Shown piece by piece: positions 50,929 through 59,986 of a stretch of 64,000 bases of DNA (positions within the stretch are counted from its first letter, which is position 1; each line of letters opens with the position of its first letter). The DNA is taken from assembly GCA_963736575.1 (NCBI GenBank), contig CAVTPD010000003.1, positions 1,302,001 through 1,366,000 of the forward strand, given 5' to 3'. The notes under the pieces are model-generated. The model was not told the origin of the DNA, searched no databases, and saw only the letters and a program-made list of their open reading frames with translations. This stretch comes from CAVTPD01 sp963736575 (GTDB lineage Bacteria > Bacteroidota > Bacteroidia > Cytophagales > JAAEPT01). The position numbers and the translations under genes were made by a program.

Positions 50929-53900
50929 ATGAGAAAATTAACCCTCTTTTTAAGTGTTTTTCTCTTGAGCTATTTTTATACAAATGCTCAGGAATGTGGG
51001 ACAATTGATTTCCCCAGAGTCATAGCCGATTCGGTGTGTACATCAGATACAATACTTTTAGCCACAGATCAAGAAATTGGTCAAAACGACCTCTTTGGTA
51101 AAGGTGTTTTTTATGATGGGGCATATTATTTAAATCCGAACGCAGATAATGTGGGACAACGGATTTATGTAAAAATTTCTGGTTTAGACACTTGTAATCA
51201 ATTGGTGCAGGACAGTGTTTCTGTATTTGTTAGAAACTGTATAGACTGTAATCCCATTAAAGATCCTGAAACAGTACCAGAAAGTGTTTGTAGAAATGCT
51301 GATCCTTTTGTAGTAGCGAGCTACTATGATGGATTTACGGGAGGATTTGTTGGAGGTCCAATTTCGGTAGAAGGAGATGGGATTACGGTCGAAATGGACT
51401 TTACTGACGCAATGAATTATTGGTGGTATTTTTATCCGGATTCTGTGGTTGGTGATGAAGCTCATTTAAAATTTACCGACTCCAGTACGTGTGAAATTTT
51501 CATCAATAAAACCATTATTATGAAAGACTGTTCCGCACCGTGTGAAACAGTTTCTTTTCTAAACTCTTTGCCAGATAGTATTTGTAACAATAATAGTTCA
51601 TCTATTTATTTAACGTCAACCACATTATATGATGCTCCAATAAAAGTAAGCGGTGAAGGCATTTATTCAGAAGCCCAAAATGGTGGTCTAGATTCTGCTT
51701 ATTATTTTGATCCATCGCTAGTAAATCCATCCTATTATAATCAATATTTCAATATTGTGATTGAAGCGTATGATTCGTGTCAATCACAAGCTCTAGAAAG
51801 TATTATGGTGTATGATTGTGTGGAAGATCCTTGTGATACAATTCACTTTGAAACAGCATTACCTGATACCGTATGTAATTCGGACGATAAAATATATTTA
51901 ACAGAAACTAGTCTTTTTACCCAGCAAATTAATGTTGATGGTATTGGGGTTGTTAAAGAATACTCTGAGGACAGTACAAATGTGACTTATTATTTTGACC
52001 CTTCCGCAGTGTTATATTATGATTATAATTACCCGACATTAATAAGACTTAATGTTAATGGTTGTAATGCCCATCCCGAGAGAATTGTTGTGAAAAATTG
52101 TTATACAAGCTGCGACACTGTTCGTTTAGAAAATGATCTACCGGAATGGATGTGTATTGATGATGAACCGTTTTATCTTACATCAGACAGTTTGTATGAT
52201 TTCCCTTTTGAGATTAGAGGAAATTCTGTTGTTAAACAACCTGTTACTGAAGGGAAAGGTTTTTCCTATTATTTAGACCCTTCTAAGGAATACCAAGACC
52301 ATATGGCTAATATTAGGGTTCTTTCAAATAATGCATGCCCTTCTTATTATGACGACTCTTTGTATATAGCAAGATGTTTAGATAGTTGTAAAGCCTTCAC
52401 CGCATTTGAATATCCGCTTCCGGATACCCTTTGTATTACTGACGATCAAATAATGCTAGGTAGAGATAATTTCTTTTTAAAATATTCATCTACAAGTCCA
52501 GGCGTATATATAGACGGAGCTGAATATGCATATTTTAATCCATGGAGCTTTAATAAAGATACGCTTATAAAAGTAGGCTTAACCGCTATTAACTACTGCG
52601 ATACTTTCTATGTAGAACAACAAGTTTTTGTGGACGATTGCAAATCAGACTGCGGAACGCCTCAGTTTGCTAATGCTTTACCAGATGAAATTTGCAGTGA
52701 CGATCCGGCTATTTATTTAACCTCTACCGAATTGTTTGATTTCCCAATTAAAGTAACTGGTGAAGGTGTAGTAAGGCAATCACTTAACAGTGGTTTAGAC
52801 TCTGCTTATTATTTTGACCCATCTATGGTTGGCGGTTCTTTGCCACAGTATCCGCATGTATATATTACCGCCCTAGACGATTGTAGGTTTTATGTACAAG
52901 ATTCTACAATAATTAGCTCTTGTATGGACACATGTTCTGCTCCTACCGAATTTGAGTATCCATTACCAGATACTATTTGTTCATCAGATGAGAAAATCTT
53001 GATAGCTAATGATGGAATTTATAACTATGAAGTCTTTTTTGAATATGTTGTAGAGGAAAATAACAGTTTTTATTTCGATCCTAGTTTAGTTTCCAATGTT
53101 CCAAGAGAAATAACAGTTTCTTTAGCAGGAGATAAAGATTGCATCGGTTTTTTTGAGATTCAACAGCAAGTTTATATTAATGATTGTAAGGTTGATAGTT
53201 GTGTAGAGTTTAGTGAATTTCTCAACCCTATACCAGACACAATTTGTAGCACAGCTGATCCAATTTTAATTGCTAATGGATATGATTTCGAATTAATAAT
53301 TCCTAATAATAAAACGATAGAAAAAATAAACGGAGATTATTATTTTAATCCTTCTTTAACAGCGGTGGATAGTGCTATTTCCTTTGGATTAACAGTGTAC
53401 AATTCTTGTCAAGACAGTTTTTATGTAGAGCAGCAATATGTTTACATAGAAAATTGTGAACCAGATTGTGGAACGCCACAGTTTACTAATGCTTTACCGG
53501 AAGAAGTTTGTAACAACGATCCAAGAATCTACTTAACTTCTACAGAAGCTTATGATTTCTCTATAACTGTGGCAGGTAACGGAGTTATTTCTGAAGCAAT
53601 AAACGGTGGTTCAGACACGACATATTATTTTGATCCTGCTTCAGTTAGTGGTGGTCTTCCTCAATACCCCCTAATTATTATTAGGGCGGAAGATGATTGC
53701 AGAAACTATGCGTTAGATTCTGCGGAAGTAAAAACATGTATAGACAGTTGTACTATTGTGCCAGATTTTCCATATCCATTACCAGATTCTATTTGCTATA
53801 GCACAAGCCCAATAATTTTTGACTTCTTAATAAATGCATTAGATGTCTGGGGAGATGGAATTATGTACGATGGTGAAATTGGGTTTGATCCTTCTGTTCC

Positions 53901-54240
53901 AGCCATGAATCATTATGCAGTAGTTTACGCTTCTGTTGAAAATGCTTGTAACGAGGACGTAGTTGTGTCGGATACTGTTTTTATAAATGCATGTAATGTA
54001 AGCGCACTAAATGATTTTACAGGGGAAAACATAGAAATCTACCCAAATCCAGTAAGCGATCAATTAACTATTTCTGGTGAAGGGATTAAGTTGGTACAAA
54101 TAAAAGACATTACTGGCAAGACCGTTCTAATTCAGGAAAACACAAAGCTAGATGTAAGTGGCTTAGCCAACGGTATCTACTTTGTGCAAATTGAACTTCA
54201 AAATGGTGTTGTTAAAACCGAGAAAGTAGTTAAAAAGTAA
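50929..54240 (+). CDS. Giant Cys-rich repeat protein with T9SS type A sorting domain
   Basis: This 1103-residue precursor has a signal peptide (about 1-21) and then about eleven tandem repeats of 85-97 residues, each opening with a C-x-T/x pattern and LP-D/E-x-x-C and closing with a single Cys before the next repeat. Each repeat therefore holds about four Cys, probably two disulphides. Examples are CGTPQFANALPDEICS and CGTPQFTNALPEEVCN, which are near-identical repeats 7 and 10. The end (about 1030-1103: IEIYPNPVSDQLTI, IKDITGKTVLIQ, GIYFVQIEL) is a T9SS type A sorting domain, so it is exported and surface attached. It follows the anti-sigma gene by 64 bp and is likely in the regulon or operon. 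Its function is unknown; adhesion or scaffold is plausible. Confidence 0.85.
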   Translation: MRKLTLFLSVFLLSYFYTNAQECGTIDFPRVIADSVCTSDTILLATDQEIGQNDLFGKGVFYDGAYYLNPNADNVGQRIYVKISGLDTCNQLVQDSVSVFVRNCIDCNPIKDPETVPESVCRNADPFVVASYYDGFTGGFVGGPISVEGDGITVEMDFTDAMNYWWYFYPDSVVGDEAHLKFTDSSTCEIFINKTIIMKDCSAPCETVSFLNSLPDSICNNNSSSIYLTSTTLYDAPIKVSGEGIYSEAQNGGLDSAYYFDPSLVNPSYYNQYFNIVIEAYDSCQSQALESIMVYDCVEDPCDTIHFETALPDTVCNSDDKIYLTETSLFTQQINVDGIGVVKEYSEDSTNVTYYFDPSAVLYYDYNYPTLIRLNVNGCNAHPERIVVKNCYTSCDTVRLENDLPEWMCIDDEPFYLTSDSLYDFPFEIRGNSVVKQPVTEGKGFSYYLDPSKEYQDHMANIRVLSNNACPSYYDDSLYIARCLDSCKAFTAFEYPLPDTLCITDDQIMLGRDNFFLKYSSTSPGVYIDGAEYAYFNPWSFNKDTLIKVGLTAINYCDTFYVEQQVFVDDCKSDCGTPQFANALPDEICSDDPAIYLTSTELFDFPIKVTGEGVVRQSLNSGLDSAYYFDPSMVGGSLPQYPHVYITALDDCRFYVQDSTIISSCMDTCSAPTEFEYPLPDTICSSDEKILIANDGIYNYEVFFEYVVEENNSFYFDPSLVSNVPREITVSLAGDKDCIGFFEIQQQVYINDCKVDSCVEFSEFLNPIPDTICSTADPILIANGYDFELIIPNNKTIEKINGDYYFNPSLTAVDSAISFGLTVYNSCQDSFYVEQQYVYIENCEPDCGTPQFTNALPEEVCNNDPRIYLTSTEAYDFSITVAGNGVISEAINGGSDTTYYFDPASVSGGLPQYPLIIIRAEDDCRNYALDSAEVKTCIDSCTIVPDFPYPLPDSICYSTSPIIFDFLINALDVWGDGIMYDGEIGFDPSVPAMNHYAVVYASVENACNEDVVVSDTVFINACNVSALNDFTGENIEIYPNPVSDQLTISGEGIKLVQIKDITGKTVLIQENTKLDVSGLANGIYFVQIELQNGVVKTEKVVKK

Positions 54241-54268
54241 ATAAGTCCATTTTTAGTTTGAGTTTTTT

Positions 54269-54300
54269 AAGGGGCTGAACTTCCCATCAGCCCCTTAGTT
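54269..54300 (+). terminator. Terminator of the sigma/anti-sigma/repeat-protein operon
   Basis: AAGGGGCTGA (54269-54278) pairs perfectly with TCAGCCCCTT (54287-54296) around 8 nt and is followed by AGTTTAT. It sits between convergent genes and follows the repeat-protein stop by 28 bp. Confidence 0.78.
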
Positions 54301-54310
54301 TATATTTCAG

Positions 54311-55276
54311 TTAGGTATTACTTTCCTTTTCGCAAACCCAAATATTTCTTGTGAAGTTAGATTTACCTCTTTTTTCAACAGAACAGAAATCCGTAATCTT
54401 TAACCCCGAATTTTTGATTATATTTTCAATATTGGCAATAGATACAATAACTAAGCGGTTACTTAATTTTGCTGTAGACTCTATAATGTTAGCGGTAATT
54501 AAATCGTTTGAATAGCTGTATAAATTATAAGGAAGATCAATAATAGCGGCATCGTACTTTTTGTTTAAGTCTTTAATGTCCGAACAATATACGGGGGCGT
54601 TGTAATCATAATGTGCCAAATTTTGTTGGGTGTGAATACAAGCGTTGGGGCTAATATCGCACCCTTCAATATTAATTCCCCAAAAACAAGCTTCTAATAT
54701 TATAGTGCCTACGCCACAACAAGCGTCTAATAATGTGTGGGTTTTGTTTCCTTTAGAAGCAATGCTTACTAGAGCTTTAGCAATATCCATATTTATTGAA
54801 TTGCTAAAGGAGCAAGGTTTTTTCTTATGAATGTGCCAACCGGGATTGTGTTTTGTTAGCCTACCGAAATACCAATTGTTTTGGTACTGGCAAATGGCAT
54901 ACGTTACAGAAGGCATTTTAAAATCGGGTTCGCCTTCTATGCTGTAACCAATATCTTTTAACTTTTCACGTCGCTGGGTGTAGTCTGTTGTGTCACCTTC
55001 CAGTAAGAGGTATTCAATTTTAAATCCTTCAACACGAATGTTTTTCCCTTTGATGTTCTTTAGCAAAGCGAAATAATCTTCTGAAGAGGAAATTATTTGA
55101 ATCTTGTTTTTGATAAAAGGACTAACGGACGGATCTATGCTAATGTCCGAAAAAAGTAGTTTATCCTCTAATTCGGTATTAAAAAGTTGTCTTGATTCTA
55201 ACTTACATAATTCGGTATTATGATAGTCGTATTTATAGGAATAGAGGTAGCTGTGCTGAGGTGTCTTTAGTGTCAA
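54311..55276 (-). CDS. TRM11/RlmK-like RNA (guanine-N2) methyltransferase candidate
   Basis: This 321-residue protein has an N-terminal THUMP-like or RNA-binding region (about 1-150) with GWHIHKKKPCSFSNSINMDIAKALVSIA preceding a Rossmann methyltransferase core. Motif I is LLDACCGVGTIILEACFWG (about 185-203), motif II IEGCDISPNA, and motif IV is AAIIDLPYNLYSY, matching the (D/N)PPY-type motif with Leu in place of the first Pro. This layout resembles TRM11/TrmG10-type tRNA methyltransferases. The target is inferred. A hairpin separates its stop from the repeat-protein gene. Confidence 0.75.
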   Translation of the reverse strand: MTLKTPQHSYLYSYKYDYHNTELCKLESRQLFNTELEDKLLFSDISIDPSVSPFIKNKIQIISSSEDYFALLKNIKGKNIRVEGFKIEYLLLEGDTTDYTQRREKLKDIGYSIEGEPDFKMPSVTYAICQYQNNWYFGRLTKHNPGWHIHKKKPCSFSNSINMDIAKALVSIASKGNKTHTLLDACCGVGTIILEACFWGINIEGCDISPNACIHTQQNLAHYDYNAPVYCSDIKDLNKKYDAAIIDLPYNLYSYSNDLITANIIESTAKLSNRLVIVSIANIENIIKNSGLKITDFCSVEKRGKSNFTRNIWVCEKESNT

Positions 55277-55568
55277 ACAGTTCTGGAGTTTCTTAAGTAG
55301 TTAAAAGTAATTAAATGGGAACAAAAAATACACTTATTTAAAAAAGGCTAGTATTGCTATGTTTTGTAACCTAGAATGACATACGTGAAAAAGATATAAA
55401 AATAGGTAGCGTCTGCTACTTTTAACATTTTATAGCCAAATAGGTTCTTCTCCCGATATCGTTGGGTCTGAGTGACGTTGAAAGTCAACTATCCCAATCC
55501 TTCCAATCAGGATTCAAAGTAGTAATCAAAGCCAGTTAAAACTCCTCTTTTTACCTTTTAAAAACTTT
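55277..55568. other. 292-bp intergenic region with a weak hairpin
   Basis: No coding frame is convincing. The only structure found is a 5-bp stem GTAGC (55406-55410) with GCTAC (55415-55419). On the minus strand it is followed, after CTA, by T5, so it could be the terminator of the cobA-mobA-moaE unit. Nothing else stands out. Confidence 0.4.
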
Positions 55569-56363
55569 TCATAAGCAATTTCGTCCAGTTAAATGTAGCA
55601 AGTTCACACTCAATGCATCCTGAGCTTTTAGGCGTTCTTGTAATTGAGTATAAAGACGGGTTACTTCACCCACCACAATAACAGCGGGGTTACTAATGTT
55701 GTTTTCTGTAATTACTTCTTTAAAGTTGTCCATGTTGCCGTAAACAATCTTTTCGTTGGCACAAGAACCATTTTGTATAATAGAAAAAGGAAGGCTGCCT
55801 TTGTTTTCACTTCGGTACAAAGCTTCTATTTCTGTAGCTTTATGAATCCCCATAAGGATCACCACCGTACCGCGGTATTTTACCGCTTGGTGAATGTCTT
55901 CCGAAAGTTTATGGTATTTATTGGTGGCGGTAACCACGGTAAAACTCTGTGTAACCCCACGGCTAGAAACCGGTATTTTATTAATGGCCGGCACACCAAT
56001 GGAACTGCTAATGCCCGGTATAACTTGGGTAGTCATGCCGCAAAGTTCTGCCGTTTCAATTTCTTCCATACCGCGGCCAAACACAAAAGAGTCGCCCCCT
56101 TTTAAGCGCACTACCGTTTTACCCGCTAAACCAAACTTTTGGATTAAGGCATTAATTTGCTCTTGTGTATAGGCACAATTACCTAGGCGTTTACCTACAA
56201 ATATTTTAAGGCAATGGGTAGGAGCGTATTCTAATAATTCAGTATTTACCAAGGCATCGTATAAAAGTACTTCTGCTTTTTCAATGGCTTTTACCCCTTT
56301 AACGGTAATTAAGTCTACATCCCCTGGGCCAGCGCCTACCAAAATTAGTTTCCCTTTTTTCAT
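55569..56363 (-). CDS. cobA: Uroporphyrinogen-III C-methyltransferase
   Basis: This 264-residue tetrapyrrole methylase begins KLILVGAGPGDVDLITVKGVKAI and has VRLKGGDSFVFGRGMEE and PGISSSIGVPAINKIPVSSRG, diagnostic of CobA/SUMT. It makes precorrin-2 from uroporphyrinogen III, the first step to siroheme (nitrite and sulfite reductase) and B12. It sits in one unit with mobA and moaE. Together with the nitrate importer this suggests siroheme for nitrite reductase, although sulfite reductase or B12 is possible. Confidence 0.93.
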   Translation of the reverse strand: MKKGKLILVGAGPGDVDLITVKGVKAIEKAEVLLYDALVNTELLEYAPTHCLKIFVGKRLGNCAYTQEQINALIQKFGLAGKTVVRLKGGDSFVFGRGMEEIETAELCGMTTQVIPGISSSIGVPAINKIPVSSRGVTQSFTVVTATNKYHKLSEDIHQAVKYRGTVVILMGIHKATEIEALYRSENKGSLPFSIIQNGSCANEKIVYGNMDNFKEVITENNISNPAVIVVGEVTRLYTQLQERLKAQDALSVNLLHLTGRNCL

Positions 56364-56385
56364 ACGTACGTAAAAATACGAATTT

Positions 56386-56988
56386 CTACATAGTTAATTG
56401 TATTATATCGCTAGGTTTGTTAAAGTTTTTTACCTGTTCTTTATATAAATCGCTTAAAGTAAGTGTGTTAGCGTTTAATAATTGAATGGCAAAATGCATG
56501 GATTTATTGTTTAGTAAGCCTTTTTTGTAAGCCGTATTTAATTTGGCTAATCCGTTGTGGGTGTACAGGGCTAAAGTAGGGTGGAAGAACTGTTCGTCTT
56601 TAAAAAGCACCACGTCGTATTCGGGTTCAAATAAATGTGTTTTGTGTATCTTTTCTAATAAGGAATGCTGAAGCAGTTGTAAATCACAAGATGCTACTAA
56701 AAAGCTTTTTTCGGGGAATTTAAGATGTGCCGAAAGCAATCCTTTTAAGGTACCATTTAGTTGCAATAAGGTCTGATCAATAATAAATAGTTGTGGGTCT
56801 ATGTGTTCCGCATACAATTCATCTTGTGTAGAATTGATGGAAAAGTAAACTTCTTGGGTATGTGTTTTTATTATTTTGGAAAGATGTAAACACCACCTTT
56901 CACCGTTGGGTCGTTTTAACAAACCTTTGTCTTTGCCCATTCGGCTGCTTTTTCCGCCACATAAAACAAGACCTAGAATGTTATTCAT
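56386..56988 (-). CDS. mobA: Molybdenum cofactor guanylyltransferase MobA
   Basis: This 200-residue nucleotidyltransferase begins ILGLVLCGGKSSRMGKDKGLL, the MobA GTP-binding signature, and has the acidic SFLVASCDLQLL region. It attaches GMP to molybdopterin, giving the bis-MGD form used by nitrate reductases. The length is near the usual 190-200. Gaps of 22 bp to cobA and 21 bp to moaE support an operon. Confidence 0.9.
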   Translation of the reverse strand: MNNILGLVLCGGKSSRMGKDKGLLKRPNGERWCLHLSKIIKTHTQEVYFSINSTQDELYAEHIDPQLFIIDQTLLQLNGTLKGLLSAHLKFPEKSFLVASCDLQLLQHSLLEKIHKTHLFEPEYDVVLFKDEQFFHPTLALYTHNGLAKLNTAYKKGLLNNKSMHFAIQLLNANTLTLSDLYKEQVKNFNKPSDIIQLTM

Positions 56989-57009
56989 ATAATTTATATA
57001 GTTCTGGGA

Positions 57010-57438
57010 TTAGCTGAAAGAAAGGTCTCCGCTGTTGGTGCCCCATTTAGCAGAACCATTGTTTAAGAATTCCTTTTTCCAGATGGGTGCTTCGTACTTA
57101 ATTCGTTCAATAATATATTGATTGGCCTCAAAGGCTTCTTTACGGTGAGAGGCTCCAGTGAGAACTACTACCGCCGTTTCGGAAATAGCCACAGCACCCA
57201 CGCGGTGTACGGCAAAGGCAAGGTGCAAACTAAATTTCTTTTTGGCTTCTTCAATAATTTCGGCAATCATTTTATTGGCCATAGCATCGTGGGCATGGTA
57301 TTCCATCCCTGCAACATCGTCACCATGGTTGTGGTTTCTAACATCACCGCAAAAGGTTACTATAGCACCGGCTTTGGGATGCTTCAACATATCTATGTAA
57401 TCGCTAAGTCGGACAGTGGAAGAGCTGATGTGCTTCAT
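57010..57438 (-). CDS. moaE: Molybdopterin synthase catalytic subunit MoaE
   Basis: This 142-residue protein has GAIVTFCGDVRNHNHGD, GMEYHAHDAMANKMI, HRVGAVAISETAVVVLTGASHRKEAFEA and the catalytic Lys segment KYEAPIWKKEF, all standard MoaE features. It transfers dithiolene sulfur to precursor Z with MoaD. MoaD is not adjacent in this window. It is the first gene of the unit that includes mobA and cobA. Confidence 0.94.
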   Translation of the reverse strand: MKHISSSTVRLSDYIDMLKHPKAGAIVTFCGDVRNHNHGDDVAGMEYHAHDAMANKMIAEIIEEAKKKFSLHLAFAVHRVGAVAISETAVVVLTGASHRKEAFEANQYIIERIKYEAPIWKKEFLNNGSAKWGTNSGDLSFS

Positions 57439-57578
57439 AATACAAAGTTCTTGTTTGTGCTCTATAATATGAAACGCTACAACAAGTAAACGTTTTGTCT
57501 GGGCTAGTTTAGCTAAAAAATTTAAAGAAGTCTGTGTTTTGTTATATAAACTTAGCGATAGGCTAACTATAGTTATAT

Positions 57579-57616
57579 AAAAAAGCCATTTGGGTGTATT
57601 GATCCCAAATGGCTTT
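57579..57616 (-). terminator. Terminator of the second YceI gene
   Basis: AAAGCCATTTGGG (57582-57594) pairs perfectly with CCCAAATGGCTTT (57604-57616) around 9 nt. On the minus strand it is followed by T6. It is 70 bp past the yceI stop. Confidence 0.87.
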
Positions 57617-57685
57617 CTGTGTTTTGTTATTCTAAATGTTTTTAGAAACTATTAGTAATACTACTATGGGTAACTCTAAAAGCTA

Positions 57686-58282
57686 TTATTTAGTAAGCAT
57701 ATTTACAATAATGGTAATATCGTCGGAAATAGTTTTGTCGCCTAACTCATCGAAAAAACTACCAGAACCGTATTTTACATCAAACTTACTTCTGTCGAAT
57801 ACAATAGTAGATTCTGCCACGTATTTGCTGCCTTCTTTTTTAATTTTTGCAGGAAAGGTTATAGCTTCTGTTTTTCCTTTAATGCTTAAATCTCCTTTAA
57901 CCGAGTAAGAACCTTTTTCTTGTTTGCTTACCGAAGTGATTTTAAAAGAAGCAGTAGGGTGTTTTTCAACACCAAAGAAATCATCTGACTTTAAGTGCCC
58001 GATTAGTTTTGCCGCATTTTCTGGGTCTGTTAAGTCGGTACATTTCATAGAGTTCATGTCTATCACAAATTCACCACCAGCAAGTTCGTCACCGTTCATA
58101 ATTAACGAACCGCTTTTAAGGTCAATGGTGCCATTGTGACCACCGCCAATTGCTTTTTCACCTTTCCAGATTACTTTGGTGGTTTCTAAATCTAGTTTAT
58201 AGCTTTTGTTGGCTAAGTTGGCAGCTGTTAATAGCAAGCCTGTTGTGGCTAAAAGTATAAGGGTTTTTATTCTGGTTTTCAT
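57686..58282 (-). CDS. YceI-family lipid/polyisoprenoid-binding protein (second copy)
   Basis: This 198-residue protein has a signal peptide (MKTRIKTLILLATTGLLLTAANLA). The ATG at 58282 is preferred over the longer frame at 58309, because it gives the Lys-rich signal start directly. The mature barrel has YKLDLETTKVIWKGEKAIGGGHNG, KHPTASFKITSVSKQEKGSY, a STIVFDRSKFDVKYGSGSFFD segment and a C-terminal ISDDITIIVNM strand, the YceI pattern. It binds amphiphilic lipid in the periplasm. It is distinct from the 21-kb copy and has its own terminator. Confidence 0.88.
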   Translation of the reverse strand: MKTRIKTLILLATTGLLLTAANLANKSYKLDLETTKVIWKGEKAIGGGHNGTIDLKSGSLIMNGDELAGGEFVIDMNSMKCTDLTDPENAAKLIGHLKSDDFFGVEKHPTASFKITSVSKQEKGSYSVKGDLSIKGKTEAITFPAKIKKEGSKYVAESTIVFDRSKFDVKYGSGSFFDELGDKTISDDITIIVNMLTK

Positions 58283-58338
58283 AATCTTGTTATTTATATG
58301 TTTAAACATATATATTTAATTCCACTTTACAAAAACCC

Positions 58339-59259
58339 TTAGATTTTATTTTCGCTTACTTCTTTAACCCAGTTGCCATTGGCATCTTTCATCCAGTTTT
58401 CCGTATCATTATAATCACCATGGAATACGTTAAGTTTTGCTTTAATAATTTCTCTATTTTCAACAAAAAAAGAAATGGACTGAATTTTGGCAGGGAAAGC
58501 AATTTTGCAGTAGCTGATACTAAGCTGATCTTCATTGTCACAAACCTTAAAGTCTGAAACTTTATCTTTTAAAAAGCTGGATTTTTCAGAACTGAAATCT
58601 TTTAAGTTTTGCGGAATAGAGTCATATGAATAATTGTGGATACTCATTAATGAATAACAATTTCTGGCATCTTGAAACAGATTTTTGTCTAATAGATGTA
58701 GGTTCTTATACGCTTTTAAAGGGCTTAGATTATATTTTGAGCCACTCGGTTCTTCTTTATATAATGTGTTGTAAGTAATTGGAAATACATGATTTTCAAA
58801 ATCAAATAGAACATATTTAATTTCTTCACTGTCTGCTAAGTTGTAGTTAATAAAAGCTGTAAATAATTCATTTATTTCATTGATGGTGTCATTGTCTGAG
58901 ATAGAAGTAGGGCTTTCTGTTTCACCAAACCAAAAATCTAAACCTTGCATTAAACAATCTTCGCAATTGGATTTAAAAGATGCTTGCAGTTGGTTGTAAA
59001 AAGCTTGGTTGCTTCGGTCTAAATTTCCGCATTCAAAACAAATATCTATTACACAGGTATCGGTAAGGTTTAGTTCTTCCCATTTAATGTTGGCGTATTT
59101 TTCATCAATTTTAATTTGGGTGCTATCGAAGGTTTTAATGGTGTCTTCTACTTCGGTAGAGTCGTTATTTATTGAAGTAGTATTTTTGTCCTCTTCTTTT
59201 TTACAAGAATACAAAGAGAGAAAAGTAAGGGCCAAAAGGAGTGTTAAAAGTTGTTTCAT
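58339..59259 (-). CDS. Unknown lipoprotein, 306 residues
   Basis: This protein has a lipoprotein signal (MKQLLTLLLALTFLSLYSCKK, with Cys at residue 19), then a Asp/Glu/Thr-rich linker and a mature part with several Cys (DTCVIDICFECGN, SNCEDCLMQ). The C-terminal half ends with WMKDANGNWVKEV. I do not recognise a named family. It lies between the YceI gene and the response regulator but is separated from each by more than 50 bp, so it is probably a single gene. It is likely anchored in the inner or outer membrane facing the periplasm. Confidence 0.6.
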   Translation of the reverse strand: MKQLLTLLLALTFLSLYSCKKEEDKNTTSINNDSTEVEDTIKTFDSTQIKIDEKYANIKWEELNLTDTCVIDICFECGNLDRSNQAFYNQLQASFKSNCEDCLMQGLDFWFGETESPTSISDNDTINEINELFTAFINYNLADSEEIKYVLFDFENHVFPITYNTLYKEEPSGSKYNLSPLKAYKNLHLLDKNLFQDARNCYSLMSIHNYSYDSIPQNLKDFSSEKSSFLKDKVSDFKVCDNEDQLSISYCKIAFPAKIQSISFFVENREIIKAKLNVFHGDYNDTENWMKDANGNWVKEVSENKI

Positions 59260-59336
59260 GATGTTTGCGTGTTTTGTTCAGTCTTAAAAGTAATTAAAAA
59301 TTGGCAAGGGGTAAATTATAAAACGTTAAATCTATG

Positions 59337-59981
59337 TTACTCTTTCTGATAAAGGTTTAATACTTCTTCAATGTTGTTGGCCGAAAATTTACGTAATATA
59401 TTTAAGCGGTGTGCATCTACGGTTCGTACGCTAACGCCCAGCATATCTGCCGTTTCTTTACTGTTGTTGCCGCCGCCTATCAATTCTAATATTTCGGTTT
59501 CCCGTTTAGAAAGTTGTGCTTTTGGTGCTGCTGGTGATTGTGTTGAAAAACCACCATTTTCTCTAAAATGCCGTATCACAATGTCAGATACTTCTCCAAT
59601 GTAATAGAACTCTCCGTTTCTAACGGCACGTATGGCATCTAAGAAAATTTTGTTGCTGGTGTCTTTTAGTAAATATCCGGTGGCACCTAATTTTAGGGCT
59701 TGGGTAACGTATTCTTCGTTGTCGTAAAGAGAGAATATGATAATCTTTAGCGTGGGGTTCTTTTTTAATAATTCTTCACTGGCTTCAATACCGTTTAAAC
59801 TGGGCATACGGATGTCCATAATTAACAAATCCGGATTTAGTCTGCTGGTAAGTTGTATGGATTCTAGTCCATTACTGGCTTCTCCAATCACCTCCATGTC
59901 CGGTTCTTTGTCAATAAGTTCTTTTACTCCGTTTCTGAAGATTTCATGATCATCTACTAGAATTATTTTAATCTTCTCCAT
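59337..59981 (-). CDS. NarL/LuxR-family response regulator
   Basis: This 214-residue regulator has a receiver domain (acidic VDDHE at the start, phosphoacceptor Asp in LLIMDIRMP near residue 55, Lys in GYLLKDT) and a C-terminal LuxR-type helix-turn-helix (LSKRETEILELIGGGNNSKETADMLGVSVRTVDAHRLNIL, about 156-195). It is encoded 5 bp after the sensor kinase gene and should be its partner. A DNA-binding transcription role is typical of the family. Targets are not shown; nitrate-related genes are candidates because of the NarX-like sensor. Confidence 0.92.
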   Translation of the reverse strand: MEKIKIILVDDHEIFRNGVKELIDKEPDMEVIGEASNGLESIQLTSRLNPDLLIMDIRMPSLNGIEASEELLKKNPTLKIIIFSLYDNEEYVTQALKLGATGYLLKDTSNKIFLDAIRAVRNGEFYYIGEVSDIVIRHFRENGGFSTQSPAAPKAQLSKRETEILELIGGGNNSKETADMLGVSVRTVDAHRLNILRKFSANNIEEVLNLYQKE

Positions 59982-59986
59982 AATGC

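Noticed and set aside
55644..56105. Plus-strand open frame of 153 residues opposite cobA
   Set aside because: It is antisense to a clearly conserved gene and shows no protein-like composition or recognisable family; treated as a shadow frame.
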